Assembly (NCBI RefSeq): GCF_001446935.1
Contig: NZ_LKKK01000001.1
Location: 1 to 64,000, forward strand
From: Pseudomonas sp. TTU2014-080ASC
GTDB taxonomy: Bacteria; Pseudomonadota; Gammaproteobacteria; Pseudomonadales; Pseudomonadaceae
Reading direction: 5' to 3'
DNA length: 64,000 bases
Positions 1 to 8,462 of the stretch are shown in pieces; the first letter of the stretch is position 1; each line of letters begins with the position of its first letter. The notes under the pieces were generated by a model. The model did no database searches. It was not told where the DNA came from and saw only the letters and a program-made list of their open reading frames with translations. Both the position numbers and the translations under genes were made by a program.

Positions 1-91
1 TCCAGGAGCAAGCTCCCTTCATCCGCTCGACTTGCATGTGTTAGGCCTGCCGCCAGCGTTCAATCTGAGCCATGATCAAACTCTTCAGTTC
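1..91 (-). rRNA. rrs: 16S rRNA, 5' end (partial)
   Basis: Read on the minus strand, the segment starts GAACTGAAGAGTTTGATC and continues through the universal 27F primer region (ATCATGGCTCAG) and the ACATGCAAGTCGAGCGG stretch of gammaproteobacterial 16S rRNA. Only about the first 91 nucleotides of the mature rRNA are inside the window; the rest of the operon lies to the left. The sequence after the helix 6 region fits Pseudomonas. The 5' end is placed by comparison with the known Pseudomonas 16S start. Confidence 0.97.
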
Positions 92-99
92 AATACTGC

Positions 100-118
100 T
101 TGGGTTTTGAGAAAACCC
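100..118 (-). other. Leader hairpin just upstream of 16S
   Basis: A perfect 7-bp stem (GGGTTTT 102-108 with AAAACCC 112-118, 3-nt loop) sits immediately before the mature 16S end. Its place in the leader suggests a role in rRNA processing or folding; that role is inference. Confidence 0.4.
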
Positions 119-236
119 TAAACTTGGCTCAGCAATCGCAAAAAACTCTCGAATTCACGAGTGTTACTTGTGATGCTGATAATCATTTGACTAACAGTCT
201 TAACTCACAAGCACCCACACGAATTGCTTGATTCAG

Positions 237-249
237 TTGTTAAAGAACA
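237..249 (-). promoter_or_regulatory. boxA antitermination site of the rRNA leader
   Basis: On the minus strand this reads TGTTCTTTAACAA, very close to the Pseudomonas and enterobacterial rrn boxA (TGCTCTTTAACAA). It lies between the most proximal promoter and the 16S gene, where NusB/NusE load for rRNA antitermination. Confidence 0.85.
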
Positions 250-283
250 GTTGGTTAAGTCTTTCGTCTCAACCGAGGCGCGC

Positions 284-311
284 ATTCTACAGCAGCCTCT
301 TTCTCTGTCAA
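284..311 (-). promoter_or_regulatory. rrn promoter P4 (most proximal)
   Basis: Minus strand: -35 TTGACA (311-306), 16-bp spacer, -10 TAGAAT (289-284), followed by a GC-rich discriminator. This is the nearest of four tandem promoters and lies just upstream of boxA. Confidence 0.85.
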
Positions 312-390
312 GAGATTTGTGAAAATTTCTTTTCAACTTCAACCACTTGCGCTTTCGGTCGCTTTTCAGCATCTCGTCAGCGGGAGGCGA

Positions 391-418
391 ATTCTACAGC
401 GTTTAAAAACCCTGTCAA
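391..418 (-). promoter_or_regulatory. rrn promoter P3
   Basis: Minus strand: -35 TTGACA (418-413), 16-bp spacer, -10 TAGAAT (396-391), followed by TCGCCTCCCGC. It has the same geometry as P4 and lies 107 bp upstream of it. Confidence 0.85.
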
Positions 419-496
419 CCTGCCTTTTTCACCGCTTTCGATCTACCTGACCGAAGCCACCAACAGGATCAAACCACCACCCTGCCAGCCCGGCGC

Positions 497-524
497 ATTC
501 TACTCAGCTTTCGCTGATTTGCAA
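497..524 (-). promoter_or_regulatory. rrn promoter P2
   Basis: Minus strand: -35 TTGCAA (524-519), 16-bp spacer, -10 TAGAAT (502-497), GC-rich discriminator GCGCCGG. It is 106 bp upstream of P3. The -35 is one base from consensus. Confidence 0.75.
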
Positions 525-593
525 CCTCTAAATTAACTCAACTTATTGATTTATAGGCAATTTTTCTAGAGGCCCGCGCCGAGGAAGGTGCGC

Positions 594-621
594 ATTATAG
601 GGAGAATAAAGGCAGAGTCAA
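594..621 (-). promoter_or_regulatory. rrn promoter P1 (most distal)
   Basis: Minus strand: -35 TTGACT (621-616), 16-bp spacer, perfect -10 TATAAT (599-594), then discriminator GCGCACC. The region upstream (622-690) is A+T-rich and could hold an UP element or Fis sites. It is 97 bp upstream of P2. Confidence 0.8.
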
Positions 622-692
622 CTCATAATGTCGGTAGCTCGTTAATTCATGCCTTCACACTAATTAACTCACCTACTGACATGAAATATGGG

Positions 693-1730
693 CTATAGGC
701 TGTTTCGGCGAATCATGGCCTTTTCATATATATGCTGTCGTGCAGAGATCATTGGGTCTGCGCTCGCTTTGATTCCATCCGGCAAGCGTGCAGGATTGAA
801 GTTCAGCGCCTGCTGCGTCTCTAGCTGTCTGTCAGGCGGTAGCAATTCTTTCAATGTAAACACGCCAAGAACTACTGATTTGTTGCTTTGCGGCCATGCC
901 ACCGAGCCGTCAGCGATATTGTCCCCTGACTCTGCCAGTTGTGCGACCAGTCTGAGATGCAGGTCCCCTTTCGCTAAACGCTGAGCAAGCTCTATCTGTA
1001 AATGATCCACCTCCCAGTTGGCTACTTCATCTGCCTGGGCAGGCAACTCAGGTTGTTCAGGCTCAATGCGATAACGAACGGCCTGCTGTTGGCCCAGGTC
1101 GTTTTCAAACACAAATGCATTGACGCCATAGTAGGAAAGCCCGACATAGCTGTGTGGCACTGGCTTAGGTGCCTCAAGGAACGACTTAGCTTGCGGATGC
1201 CCAGCCAGGAACGCATCAAGAGCTGCAGAGTTTGGGGTCTCACCACCAGAAGCCGCTATTCCTTGCAAAAAAAACAGAAAGTCTTCCGGCGTCGAAACAG
1301 GGAATCCATTAAATGAATGGGCAACGATATCGCTCACCCCATTGGGCAATGTGAACCTTATTGCCAAGCCGTACGGGCTGGCCATCGGGTCACCATCTGC
1401 GGTAGCCGGCACTCCGCTGAAATTGGAGAAGCGCAAGAGGACCGGAATTGGCTCACCTTGCAAATGAGCCGCCCTACTGTGGCGCTTTGCCTCTGGCGTC
1501 GCTGTGAATACACCGCTCACCAACACACCTTTAGCATGGGCCACACGAAACCCTGGATGATTGCCGAACGTGGCATACAGCGCATCCAGCAGCGCGTCAT
1601 ACAACTGTTCTTGCGACATATGTGCATTCCCTGCAGATGGCTGCATGCCATCCGCAGCCTGTGCGGATGCAGCAGCCACAATCCATAGACTTGCCAGCCA
1701 GACGCTTGCTAGCCTCCCGGACCTGCTCAT
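693..1730 (-). CDS. SrpA-type catalase-related peroxidase (heme mini-catalase), secreted
   Basis: 345 aa. This is a catalase-core protein much shorter than classical catalases (about 480 aa or more), as in the SrpA/catalase-related peroxidase group. An N-terminal hydrophobic segment ending near AQAADG (about residue 26) looks like a Sec signal peptide, so the protein probably acts in the periplasm. The distal heme-pocket residues are visible: His65 in RVAHAKG and Asn141 in HSFNGFPV. The C-terminal R331-x3-Y335 (RQHIY) matches the proximal Arg/Tyr heme-ligand pair of catalases. The likely reaction is peroxide-dependent oxidation or dismutation of H2O2. It is the last gene of a four-gene operon, starting 5 bp after the ene-reductase stop, with its ribosome-binding region inside that gene's 3' end. 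Confidence 0.88.
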   Translation of the reverse strand: MSRSGRLASVWLASLWIVAAASAQAADGMQPSAGNAHMSQEQLYDALLDALYATFGNHPGFRVAHAKGVLVSGVFTATPEAKRHSRAAHLQGEPIPVLLRFSNFSGVPATADGDPMASPYGLAIRFTLPNGVSDIVAHSFNGFPVSTPEDFLFFLQGIAASGGETPNSAALDAFLAGHPQAKSFLEAPKPVPHSYVGLSYYGVNAFVFENDLGQQQAVRYRIEPEQPELPAQADEVANWEVDHLQIELAQRLAKGDLHLRLVAQLAESGDNIADGSVAWPQSNKSVVLGVFTLKELLPPDRQLETQQALNFNPARLPDGIKASADPMISARQHIYEKAMIRRNSL

Positions 1731-1735
1731 GATGA

Positions 1736-2839
1736 TCAGGCCTTAAGGAACGGATAATCGGTGTAGCCTTTAGCATCGCCACCGTAGAAGCCGCTTGGAT
1801 CCGCCTCAGTCAACGCTGCCCCCTGGGCAAAACGCTCCGGCAAGTCCGGGTTGGAGATGAACGGCTTACCAAATGCGATTGCATCGATCAGACCGGTATC
1901 AATCGTTTGCTGCGCAGTTTCCTGTGTATATCCACCACAGACAATGATGGTGCCGTTGAACTTGCTACGCAGTTGCTGGCGGAACTCCGTCGTGTAGGTA
2001 ACTCCCGGCCATTCGGCGATGTGGATGTAAGCAATATTGCGCTTACTCAATTCCTCGGCCAAGTAGAGTGTTATCTCCCCGGCTTCGCTACTAAAGTCCA
2101 TGTCATTAACAAACGGTGGGCACCAAGGTGAAAGACGGATACCAACTCGCTGCGGTCCGATTACTGCGGAAACCGCGTCCACCACTTCAAGCGCAAAACG
2201 TGCACGGTTAGCAATCGAGCCGCCATAACTATCTGTACGCTTGTTAGTGCTGGCTGACAGAAACTGCTCAATCAGATAGCCATTGGCACCGTGCAACTCA
2301 ACCAGATCAAAACCTGCAGCATCGGCCCGACGTGCACCTTGGGCAAACTCTGTCACGACTGCGGCAATCTCCTCCTCAGTCAGCGCATGCGGCTCATCGC
2401 AGTCAACCATTCCCGGATTGCCCTGAGCATCGAAGGCAAATGTTTTTGCCTGGGCACGGATCGCAGAGGGTGCGACTGGCGGCTGGCCGGCTGGTAGTAC
2501 GGAGTGATGTGCAATCCGACCGACATGCCATAGCTGAGCTGCAATCAACCCGCCTTTGGTGTGCACGGCGTCGGTAACCAGTTTCCACCCTGCCTCTTGC
2601 GCATCAGTAAAAATGCCGGGTGTAAAAGCATAACCTTTGGCACCAGCCGAAACAGGTACGCCCTCTGTGATAATCAGCCCGGCACTGGCGCGCTGCGAAT
2701 AGTATTCCGCCGTCAGTGCTGTTGGTATGTCGCCGGGTTGCGCTGAGCGTGCGCGAGTCATGGGTGCCATAAACACGCGGTTATTGGCTTTGAACGAAGA
2801 AAGATTGAATGGCTGTAATAAAGCGTGCGAGTGACTCAT
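1736..2839 (-). CDS. Old Yellow Enzyme family alkene reductase (NADH:flavin oxidoreductase)
   Basis: 367 aa, the normal length for the NemA/XenB group. This FMN-dependent TIM-barrel enzyme reduces activated C=C bonds (enals, enones, maleimides, nitro compounds) with NAD(P)H. The HGANGYL motif supplies the His/Asn pair that binds the substrate carbonyl. It is followed by the family signature FLSASTNKRTDSYGGS, and the N-terminal FMAPMTRAR segment is typical of the FMN site. A strong GGAGG-type ribosome-binding site precedes ATG 2839. It lies 41 bp after the aldehyde dehydrogenase and 5 bp before the mini-catalase. Its place beside alcohol- and aldehyde-oxidising genes suggests it handles unsaturated aldehydes or ketones from the same substrate; that is inference. 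Confidence 0.93.
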   Translation of the reverse strand: MSHSHALLQPFNLSSFKANNRVFMAPMTRARSAQPGDIPTALTAEYYSQRASAGLIITEGVPVSAGAKGYAFTPGIFTDAQEAGWKLVTDAVHTKGGLIAAQLWHVGRIAHHSVLPAGQPPVAPSAIRAQAKTFAFDAQGNPGMVDCDEPHALTEEEIAAVVTEFAQGARRADAAGFDLVELHGANGYLIEQFLSASTNKRTDSYGGSIANRARFALEVVDAVSAVIGPQRVGIRLSPWCPPFVNDMDFSSEAGEITLYLAEELSKRNIAYIHIAEWPGVTYTTEFRQQLRSKFNGTIIVCGGYTQETAQQTIDTGLIDAIAFGKPFISNPDLPERFAQGAALTEADPSGFYGGDAKGYTDYPFLKA

Positions 2840-2851
2840 AAAACCTCCGTG

Positions 2852-2871
2852 TGCCCGCTCTTAGGCGGGCA
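2852..2871 (-). other. Intercistronic hairpin, aldehyde dehydrogenase / ene-reductase gap
   Basis: Inverted repeat TGCCCGC (2852-2858) and GCGGGCA (2865-2871) with a 6-nt loop, just upstream of the ene-reductase ribosome-binding site and without a T-run. It probably affects mRNA stability or relative expression rather than ending transcription. Confidence 0.45.
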
Positions 2872-2880
2872 GTAAATCCA

Positions 2881-4338
2881 TTAGCTCAGACGAAGCCCTG
2901 GGTTGAGTGCGATGTGTTTGTACTCAATGAAGTCATCCAGTGCGGCCACACCATTTAAGCGACCTTTACCTGACTGTTTAACACCACCCTCTTCGATCTC
3001 GTCATACACCACTGCCCAGTCGTTGATCCAGACAGTCCCTGCCTCCACCTCGCGTGCCACTCGAAGCGAACGATCGACATCGCGCGTCCAGATACTGGCG
3101 GCAAGACCATATTCACTATCGTTGGCCAGCGCGATAGCTTCAGCTTCAGTGTCAAAGATTTGTAGGGTCAGGACCGGGCCAAATGTTTCAGCCTGCACAA
3201 TCGACATTTTCGGATCGCTAACTTGTAGCAGTGTTGGCCTGTAGAACGCACCTTTGGCCAATGGCCCTTCTGTCACCGGGCCGCCGCGTACCAGCACCTT
3301 CGCGCCGGCAGCAATAGCTTCTTCGACCACACGGTTTACCCGCTCAACGTTGGGCTTATCAATCAGCGGCCCCATATCACTGCTTGAATCAGAGGCCGGG
3401 CCGACTTTCACCGCCTCCAGGCGGGCAGATAAACGCTCGGCCACCACCTGTGCCACTTCACGCTGCACCAGCAGGCGTGACCCAGTCATGCAGAACTGAC
3501 CGGCAAACACCGTCAGGGCTTTTTCCAACCGAGGAACCACCACATCGATATCCGCGTCGGCAAACACCACCATCGGCGTTTTACCGCCCAATTCCAGTCC
3601 GAAGCGCTTGAGATGCTGTGCTCCGGTGGCGGAGATTGCGCGGCCAGTGCCGGTACTGCCGGTGAAGCTGATGGTCGGCACCAGTGGTGACTCAATCAGG
3701 TAGCGTGATCCGGCTGAGCCATACTCGCTAAACATGTTGAACACGCCCTTGGGCAGCGACGGTGCTTCTGCAATGACGCGCGCCACCAGATTGGTGATCT
3801 GGGCGCTCTGCCCTGGCATTTTCACTACAGCGGTACAACCAGCTGCAAGTGCAGGAGCTAAGGAACGAATCATCAGCACAATTGGCGAATTCCACGGCAC
3901 GATAATCCCCGCCACCCCCAAAGGCTGACGCAGCAGCAGGGAAATCTTACCTGGCTTTGGCTCTGCCGCTTTGCCGTATTCGGTGCGCGCCAGAGCTGCG
4001 TAGTAACGCAGCTTGGAAGGCACCATCCCGACCTCAAAGCCAGCCTCGGCTTTAACTTTGCCGTTTTCCAGGGAGAGGATCTCAATTAACGCCTGCGTGT
4101 TGCGCTCAAATGCGTCCGCCAGCTCCAATAAGACTTTCGAACGTAGCGAGGCGTCATCTTTCCAGGGAGTGGTTTCGAAAGCGTGTCTGGCCGCGTTAAT
4201 TCCGCGCTCAGCTTCCGAACTGCCACCTTCAGCGTAGCGGCCAATGACATTGTAAGTAGCTGGATCAATCGACTCACGGTAGTTCCCGGAATCTACCCAC
4301 TCTCCATCAATCCAATTCAGTGCAACTGTTGCATTCAT
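2881..4338 (-). CDS. NAD(P)-dependent aldehyde dehydrogenase
   Basis: 485 aa, a full-length ALDH-superfamily enzyme oxidising an aldehyde to a carboxylate in the cytoplasm. Catalytic residues are in place: Asn150 in VPWNSP, Glu249 in LELGGKTP and nucleophile Cys283 in GQFCMTG. The nucleotide-fold segment FTGSTGTGR is also present. It lies 18 bp after the GMC oxidoreductase gene and before the ene-reductase, in one transcript. The obvious role is to oxidise the aldehyde made by the GMC enzyme. The substrate cannot be read from the sequence. Confidence 0.93.
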   Translation of the reverse strand: MNATVALNWIDGEWVDSGNYRESIDPATYNVIGRYAEGGSSEAERGINAARHAFETTPWKDDASLRSKVLLELADAFERNTQALIEILSLENGKVKAEAGFEVGMVPSKLRYYAALARTEYGKAAEPKPGKISLLLRQPLGVAGIIVPWNSPIVLMIRSLAPALAAGCTAVVKMPGQSAQITNLVARVIAEAPSLPKGVFNMFSEYGSAGSRYLIESPLVPTISFTGSTGTGRAISATGAQHLKRFGLELGGKTPMVVFADADIDVVVPRLEKALTVFAGQFCMTGSRLLVQREVAQVVAERLSARLEAVKVGPASDSSSDMGPLIDKPNVERVNRVVEEAIAAGAKVLVRGGPVTEGPLAKGAFYRPTLLQVSDPKMSIVQAETFGPVLTLQIFDTEAEAIALANDSEYGLAASIWTRDVDRSLRVAREVEAGTVWINDWAVVYDEIEEGGVKQSGKGRLNGVAALDDFIEYKHIALNPGLRLS

Positions 4339-4356
4339 GTATATGACTCCATGTCA

Positions 4357-6003
4357 TCAGGCGTAATGAGTAGCAATTTTCTCAGCGACAGCAATAACGG
4401 TAATGTTGGTGGCCACTGAGGGCACATCAGGCAGGATTGAGGCATCGACAACACGCAATCCTTGCAGCCCGAGGACTCGTCCCTGTACATCGACTACAGC
4501 GTGTGGCTCACCTGGATTCCCCATGGGAGCTGTGGAAGTTGGATGATGATAGGTATCCAGCGTCGCTTTCGCGCTCGCCAGTAACTCCTCATCTGATGTC
4601 TGACCTTTACCCGGGTTCAGCTCGGAATCAATCAGCCCGCTCAGTGGCGCAGTTGCGCCGATCTTACGCGCCAGCCGAATGCCATCGAGCAAGCGCTCAC
4701 GGTCCTTTTCCTCGCCAAGAAAGTTCAAGTCGATCTTCGGCGCACTGTAAGGATCACGGTCAGCCAACGTAACCTTGCCCCGTGACACAGGATGCGTCAG
4801 CGCTACGGCGAGAACAAAACCGACCTTGGTCGGGCTTTGATCATGGGGGAACAAGTGAGTAGCGGTGATATGGATATCCAGATCACCATTTTCAGCACTC
4901 TTACTGTGCGTCCAGATTTTTGCGCCGATCACCGGCGACTGCGCACCAATTTTTTCTGGCAGCGCCGCATAGGCGTTGTAATAGAACGGATGGTCCTGAA
5001 GGTTCTGCCCAACCGGCAGATCTACCACCAGCGGAATCTGCAAAGCGTTCAGATCAGCCTTTGGCCCAATACCGGAACGCAGCAGGATAGAGGCACTGCC
5101 ATAAGTGCCAGCGGACAGGATGACTTCATCTGCCATGATTTTATCGCCGTTGGCCAGCTGCACGCCGATGGCGCGGCGGTTATTAACCAGCACCTTGTCG
5201 ACCAATGAATCCGGTTTGATATCCAGGTTCGGGCGGGCGCGCACCGTGTCAGTCAAATAAGCGATACCTGTGTTTACACGGATACCTTTGACGATGTTCA
5301 TCGGATACGGACCAACACCGTTGGCATCTTCACCATCAAAGTCAGCCACAACCTTGTAGCCGTTGCTAACAGTAGCGTCGATAAATGCACGCTGCATTGG
5401 AGTAACTTCGTCCCTCGATAGCTGATGCACCGGCAATGGCCCATTGTGGCCATGCAATTCACTCTTGCCACCGCTGTGGGTTTCGAGCTTTTTGAAGTAC
5501 GGGAGAACCTCCTCGTAGCTCCAACCCGGTAGATTCCAGCGCTTGAAGTCGGTTGGACGCGAACGGATAGCCACCGCACCATTTATCGCTGAACTACCAC
5601 CAATCACCTTGCCCCGAATGGCGCCGATGGGATGGTCAATGTAGCCAGCCTGCGACTTGTAGCCCCACTCAAACTCAGGGTTGAGGTTAGCACCAACCAC
5701 ATCACTGCTGGCCAAGATGTGCGGATAGCTTGCCGGTTTGAAGCTGTGCCCCGCCTCCAGCAACAGGACGCGGCGCTTGGAGTTTTCAGTCAGCCGACGG
5801 GCCAGAACAGCACCAGCCGAACCGCCGCCCACGACAATCACGTCATACGATGTGTGCTCCGAGCTATTTTGAGTCTGGCCTGATGTGGATTGCGCTGCTT
5901 GCGCCAACCGACTGCCTGCTGCCAGAGCGGCTACAGCTGTCACGCCACCTGCGAGGACTGAGCGACGCGTTGGGTGGCTGGAATCTCGGTCATTACTAGC
6001 CAT
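4357..6003 (-). CDS. GMC-family FAD oxidoreductase with Tat signal (alcohol dehydrogenase/oxidase)
   Basis: 548 aa. The N-terminus has a twin-arginine motif (TRRSVLAGG, Arg13-Arg14), a hydrophobic stretch and an A-rich cleavage region, so the folded flavoprotein is probably exported by Tat. An FAD-binding Rossmann motif (VVGGGSAGAVLARRL) follows, then the GMC signature near GGSSAINGA. The C-terminal HHPTSTAPMG and the VDASILPDVPS...TNIT region give the catalytic His and His/Asn pair position. The family oxidises primary or secondary alcohols and passes electrons to O2 or a quinone. ATG 6003 has GGGAGA 6 nt upstream. It is the first gene of the operon with ALDH, ene-reductase and mini-catalase. 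The substrate is unknown; AlkJ-, PEG- and choline-dehydrogenase-like enzymes belong to the same family. Confidence 0.9.
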   Translation of the reverse strand: MASNDRDSSHPTRRSVLAGGVTAVAALAAGSRLAQAAQSTSGQTQNSSEHTSYDVIVVGGGSAGAVLARRLTENSKRRVLLLEAGHSFKPASYPHILASSDVVGANLNPEFEWGYKSQAGYIDHPIGAIRGKVIGGSSAINGAVAIRSRPTDFKRWNLPGWSYEEVLPYFKKLETHSGGKSELHGHNGPLPVHQLSRDEVTPMQRAFIDATVSNGYKVVADFDGEDANGVGPYPMNIVKGIRVNTGIAYLTDTVRARPNLDIKPDSLVDKVLVNNRRAIGVQLANGDKIMADEVILSAGTYGSASILLRSGIGPKADLNALQIPLVVDLPVGQNLQDHPFYYNAYAALPEKIGAQSPVIGAKIWTHSKSAENGDLDIHITATHLFPHDQSPTKVGFVLAVALTHPVSRGKVTLADRDPYSAPKIDLNFLGEEKDRERLLDGIRLARKIGATAPLSGLIDSELNPGKGQTSDEELLASAKATLDTYHHPTSTAPMGNPGEPHAVVDVQGRVLGLQGLRVVDASILPDVPSVATNITVIAVAEKIATHYA

Positions 6004-6401
6004 ATCTATCTCCCTATAGGCTGACTATGAAATGCGGTCAGTCGATAGGCTAGCTCGCAAGCACTAACTAATCAGTAATAAAAATCAGCAAGACTTTTTC
6101 GAAAAATCAGGAGCATTGACGAACTTAGGAAACGTCTGATAGCGCACTTCAGAACAACTGAAATCCCTAAAACGGCTAGCACAACGTGATGACGATGGCA
6201 GCTGTAGAGACCTGAATTGCATGCAATTAAACCGTTTCTCGCCATATAGAGAGAAAAGATCCGGGGAGCAAAGACAGCTTACCGTTCACACCAAAAGATT
6301 CGAATAGGCATTGTTTCAGCCCTTACTAAGCCTGCTGCAACGCGGAGCATGCACAACCAAAGACTATTGCTCCATATATTAAAAATATGAACGGATGCGG
6401 A
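6004..6401. promoter_or_regulatory. 398-bp regulatory region upstream of the GMC/ALDH/ene-reductase/catalase operon
   Basis: No gene is seen. The region holds the 5' control region of the minus-strand operon starting at 6003 and the 3' trailer of the second GMC gene. Visible elements are a 14-bp perfect palindrome AATTGCATGCAATT (6215-6228), a direct repeat AAAAATCAG at 6080-6088 and 6102-6110 (22-bp period), and a palindrome TTTTTCGAAAAA (6095-6106) overlapping the second repeat. These look like regulator sites but no factor can be assigned. I could not identify a convincing -35/-10 pair. Confidence 0.5.
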
Positions 6402-8000
6402 CTATTTTCGGAACGAAGCTGCGTCTGTGCTGTACGCCTTAACGAACTCTGCTGCAAAACGCTCTGCCAGCGCGACAATTGTCAAACTTGGATTGACCCC
6501 GACATTGGCAGCTATCGCGCTGCCATCTACAACATAAAGCCCCGGATAACCGAACACCTGATGATTTTTATCGATCACACCTGCCCCCGGCGTTTGCGCC
6601 ATAACTGCCCCACCCAAGGGATGCGCCGTAACAGAAAGGCCACCCAGACTTTCCAAAAGCACGTTATGTGCAACCCCGCCACTGACTTCGGCGAATGCCC
6701 TGGCCGCCTGATTGGCTTGTGGCAAAAACGAAGGCGCACGCTGAGCTGCTGCTACACGAGACCTCAATGCGCGCCTACCGCCACGAAGCAGCGTACGCCC
6801 ATAGGTAAATGCCAGTTGATTGTCGGCCTGCTGCATAACAGTCAGCACCGAGACACGGCGGTACCACTGCGAAGTACGCCACGCTTGAGTAGATCGCAGC
6901 GGGTGAAGTAGGAAATCCTTGAGAACGCGGGCCCGGCGCAGCCAGGGTTTATCGCCATCAATCAAAGGCCCCATGTACCAACGCATGAAGTTGTAACTCG
7001 GTGGGAATCGGTTTTGGGTGATATGAGTGTGCTGATCGGCATGAAAGTGCGTGGAGATGGTAGTCCCCGCCGTCACGTCGATAGATGGATCTCTCGCCAG
7101 AATGCTCACTACAGCTTCGCTGTTGGTGCGAACATGCTGCCCAAGCGCCGCAGAAAGTCCCGGCAAGGTACGGTAGTGATCACGGGAGGCAAACAGGATC
7201 TCCAGCGTCCCGGTCACACCGGCGGCCAGAATCACTTGGCGGGCCGTGAGCGCCGACTGTTTGCCCTTACGCCCAGGATGCTGGCGCAACACCCGATAAC
7301 CGTCGTCTAGCGGTTCGATGTGAGTAACCTGCGATTCAGCTATCACATCGACACCTAGCGCCTCAGCCAGATACAGGTAGTTTTTATCCAGACTGTTTTT
7401 TGCCCCATGGGCGCAGCCGGTGATGCACTGCCCGCACTTGTTACAGCCCTTGCGCAGAGGCCCTCGCCCGGCAAAGAACGGATCGACCGGTTCGGTGCTG
7501 TCGCCGAAATAGATACCTTGCGGCACACCGCCAAAAGACTGCTCAGCCCCTAAACGCTCTGCAGTTTGCTGCAGCCAATGATCCTGAATACCCCGATGCG
7601 GGTTCTCATTCACACCCAGCATCTGCCTCGCGGTGGCGTAATACGGTGCAAGTTCGGCGGCCCAATCCGAGCTCAGCTCCTTCCAGGCCGGATCGTTATA
7701 AAAACCTGCGCCCGGCTCCAGCAGAACAGCGGCATATACCAAGCTGCCGCCGCCCACACCGATGCCACGCACTACGCCCAGATGCTGATAAACATCCTGC
7801 GCGAGGAAACCATAACGTCCCAGTGCAGGCATCCAAGTAAGCGCTTTGGCATCATGTGCTGCGCGGGCCATGTCCTGCGCGGTGACGCGCCTCCCCTGCT
7901 CTAGAACCGCCACACTCAGCCCCTGCTCAGCCAAGCGTAATGCGCTGACACTACCGCCAAAGCCCGAACCGACAATGATCACATCGTAATCAAAAGCCAT
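6402..8000 (-). CDS. GMC-family oxidoreductase, cholesterol-oxidase-like, with Cys cluster
   Basis: 532 aa. It starts with an FAD-binding motif (DVIIVGSGFGGSVSALRL) and has no export signal, so it should be cytoplasmic or membrane-associated. A cysteine-rich motif CNKCGQCITGC (about residues 188-198), shared with cholesterol-oxidase-like GMC proteins, sits in the middle. The C-terminus has HPLGG and VVDGSAIAANVGVNPSLTI, the GMC catalytic and FAD-closing segment. The likely reaction is oxidation of a bulky alcohol such as a sterol, terpenoid or alicyclic alcohol. It is the third gene of a TetR / DUF4334-like / GMC operon, with a 3-bp gap from the preceding gene. It differs clearly from the exported GMC enzyme next door, so the two are unlikely to be a recent duplication. 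Confidence 0.87.
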   Translation of the reverse strand: MAFDYDVIIVGSGFGGSVSALRLAEQGLSVAVLEQGRRVTAQDMARAAHDAKALTWMPALGRYGFLAQDVYQHLGVVRGIGVGGGSLVYAAVLLEPGAGFYNDPAWKELSSDWAAELAPYYATARQMLGVNENPHRGIQDHWLQQTAERLGAEQSFGGVPQGIYFGDSTEPVDPFFAGRGPLRKGCNKCGQCITGCAHGAKNSLDKNYLYLAEALGVDVIAESQVTHIEPLDDGYRVLRQHPGRKGKQSALTARQVILAAGVTGTLEILFASRDHYRTLPGLSAALGQHVRTNSEAVVSILARDPSIDVTAGTTISTHFHADQHTHITQNRFPPSYNFMRWYMGPLIDGDKPWLRRARVLKDFLLHPLRSTQAWRTSQWYRRVSVLTVMQQADNQLAFTYGRTLLRGGRRALRSRVAAAQRAPSFLPQANQAARAFAEVSGGVAHNVLLESLGGLSVTAHPLGGAVMAQTPGAGVIDKNHQVFGYPGLYVVDGSAIAANVGVNPSLTIVALAERFAAEFVKAYSTDAASFRK

Positions 8001-8003
8001 ACT

Positions 8004-8462
8004 TCAAGCCTCGCGCTGTAATACAAACGGCAGAGCGAGCCCGCGCAATATCGGCACATCGACAACCGTCATCGCCAACCAAGTGTTGTCATCCAGCATC
8101 CGTAGCTCATCTCGAATCCAGCGCCATGGCAGTGGTGCGTCGGCACCATAGATCAAGGCAACCCCCATTCGCCCGTCCACTGCCGACACGCTTTCCTGAC
8201 AGCTCATGCGCAGCTTTTCCTCCACACCATGGCGGCGTTGCAGCACATTGGTCGCGGTATTTGCGTCAATAAAGCGTTTGCCCTGCCAGCCTGGCAGACC
8301 ACCTAGTACCAGCCCCGGACCTGCGCTGGCCCGCAACCACCAAGGGCCGACAAAAGAAGCGCGGAAAAAACCCTGCCGAGCACCAGCCGGCACGGGCTCC
8401 AACTCGTTAAATACGGTCTTGATTTCGCCCAGGGACGCGCTAGTCAAACCTTCAAGTGTCAT
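8004..8462 (-). CDS. DUF4334-like (GXWXG/GWxGKRF) small protein
   Basis: 152 aa. I chose ATG 8462, which overlaps the end of the TetR gene by 11 nt, over a longer frame starting inside that gene, because it gives translational coupling and a natural N-terminus. The central GWQGKRF and the C-terminal pattern of short hydrophobic strands resemble the DUF4334/GXWXG family. That assignment is from memory of the family and is tentative. The biochemical role is unknown. Its fixed place between a TetR regulator and a sterol-oxidase-like GMC enzyme suggests it binds or processes the same hydrophobic substrate. Confidence 0.7.
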   Translation of the reverse strand: MTLEGLTSASLGEIKTVFNELEPVPAGARQGFFRASFVGPWWLRASAGPGLVLGGLPGWQGKRFIDANTATNVLQRRHGVEEKLRMSCQESVSAVDGRMGVALIYGADAPLPWRWIRDELRMLDDNTWLAMTVVDVPILRGLALPFVLQREA

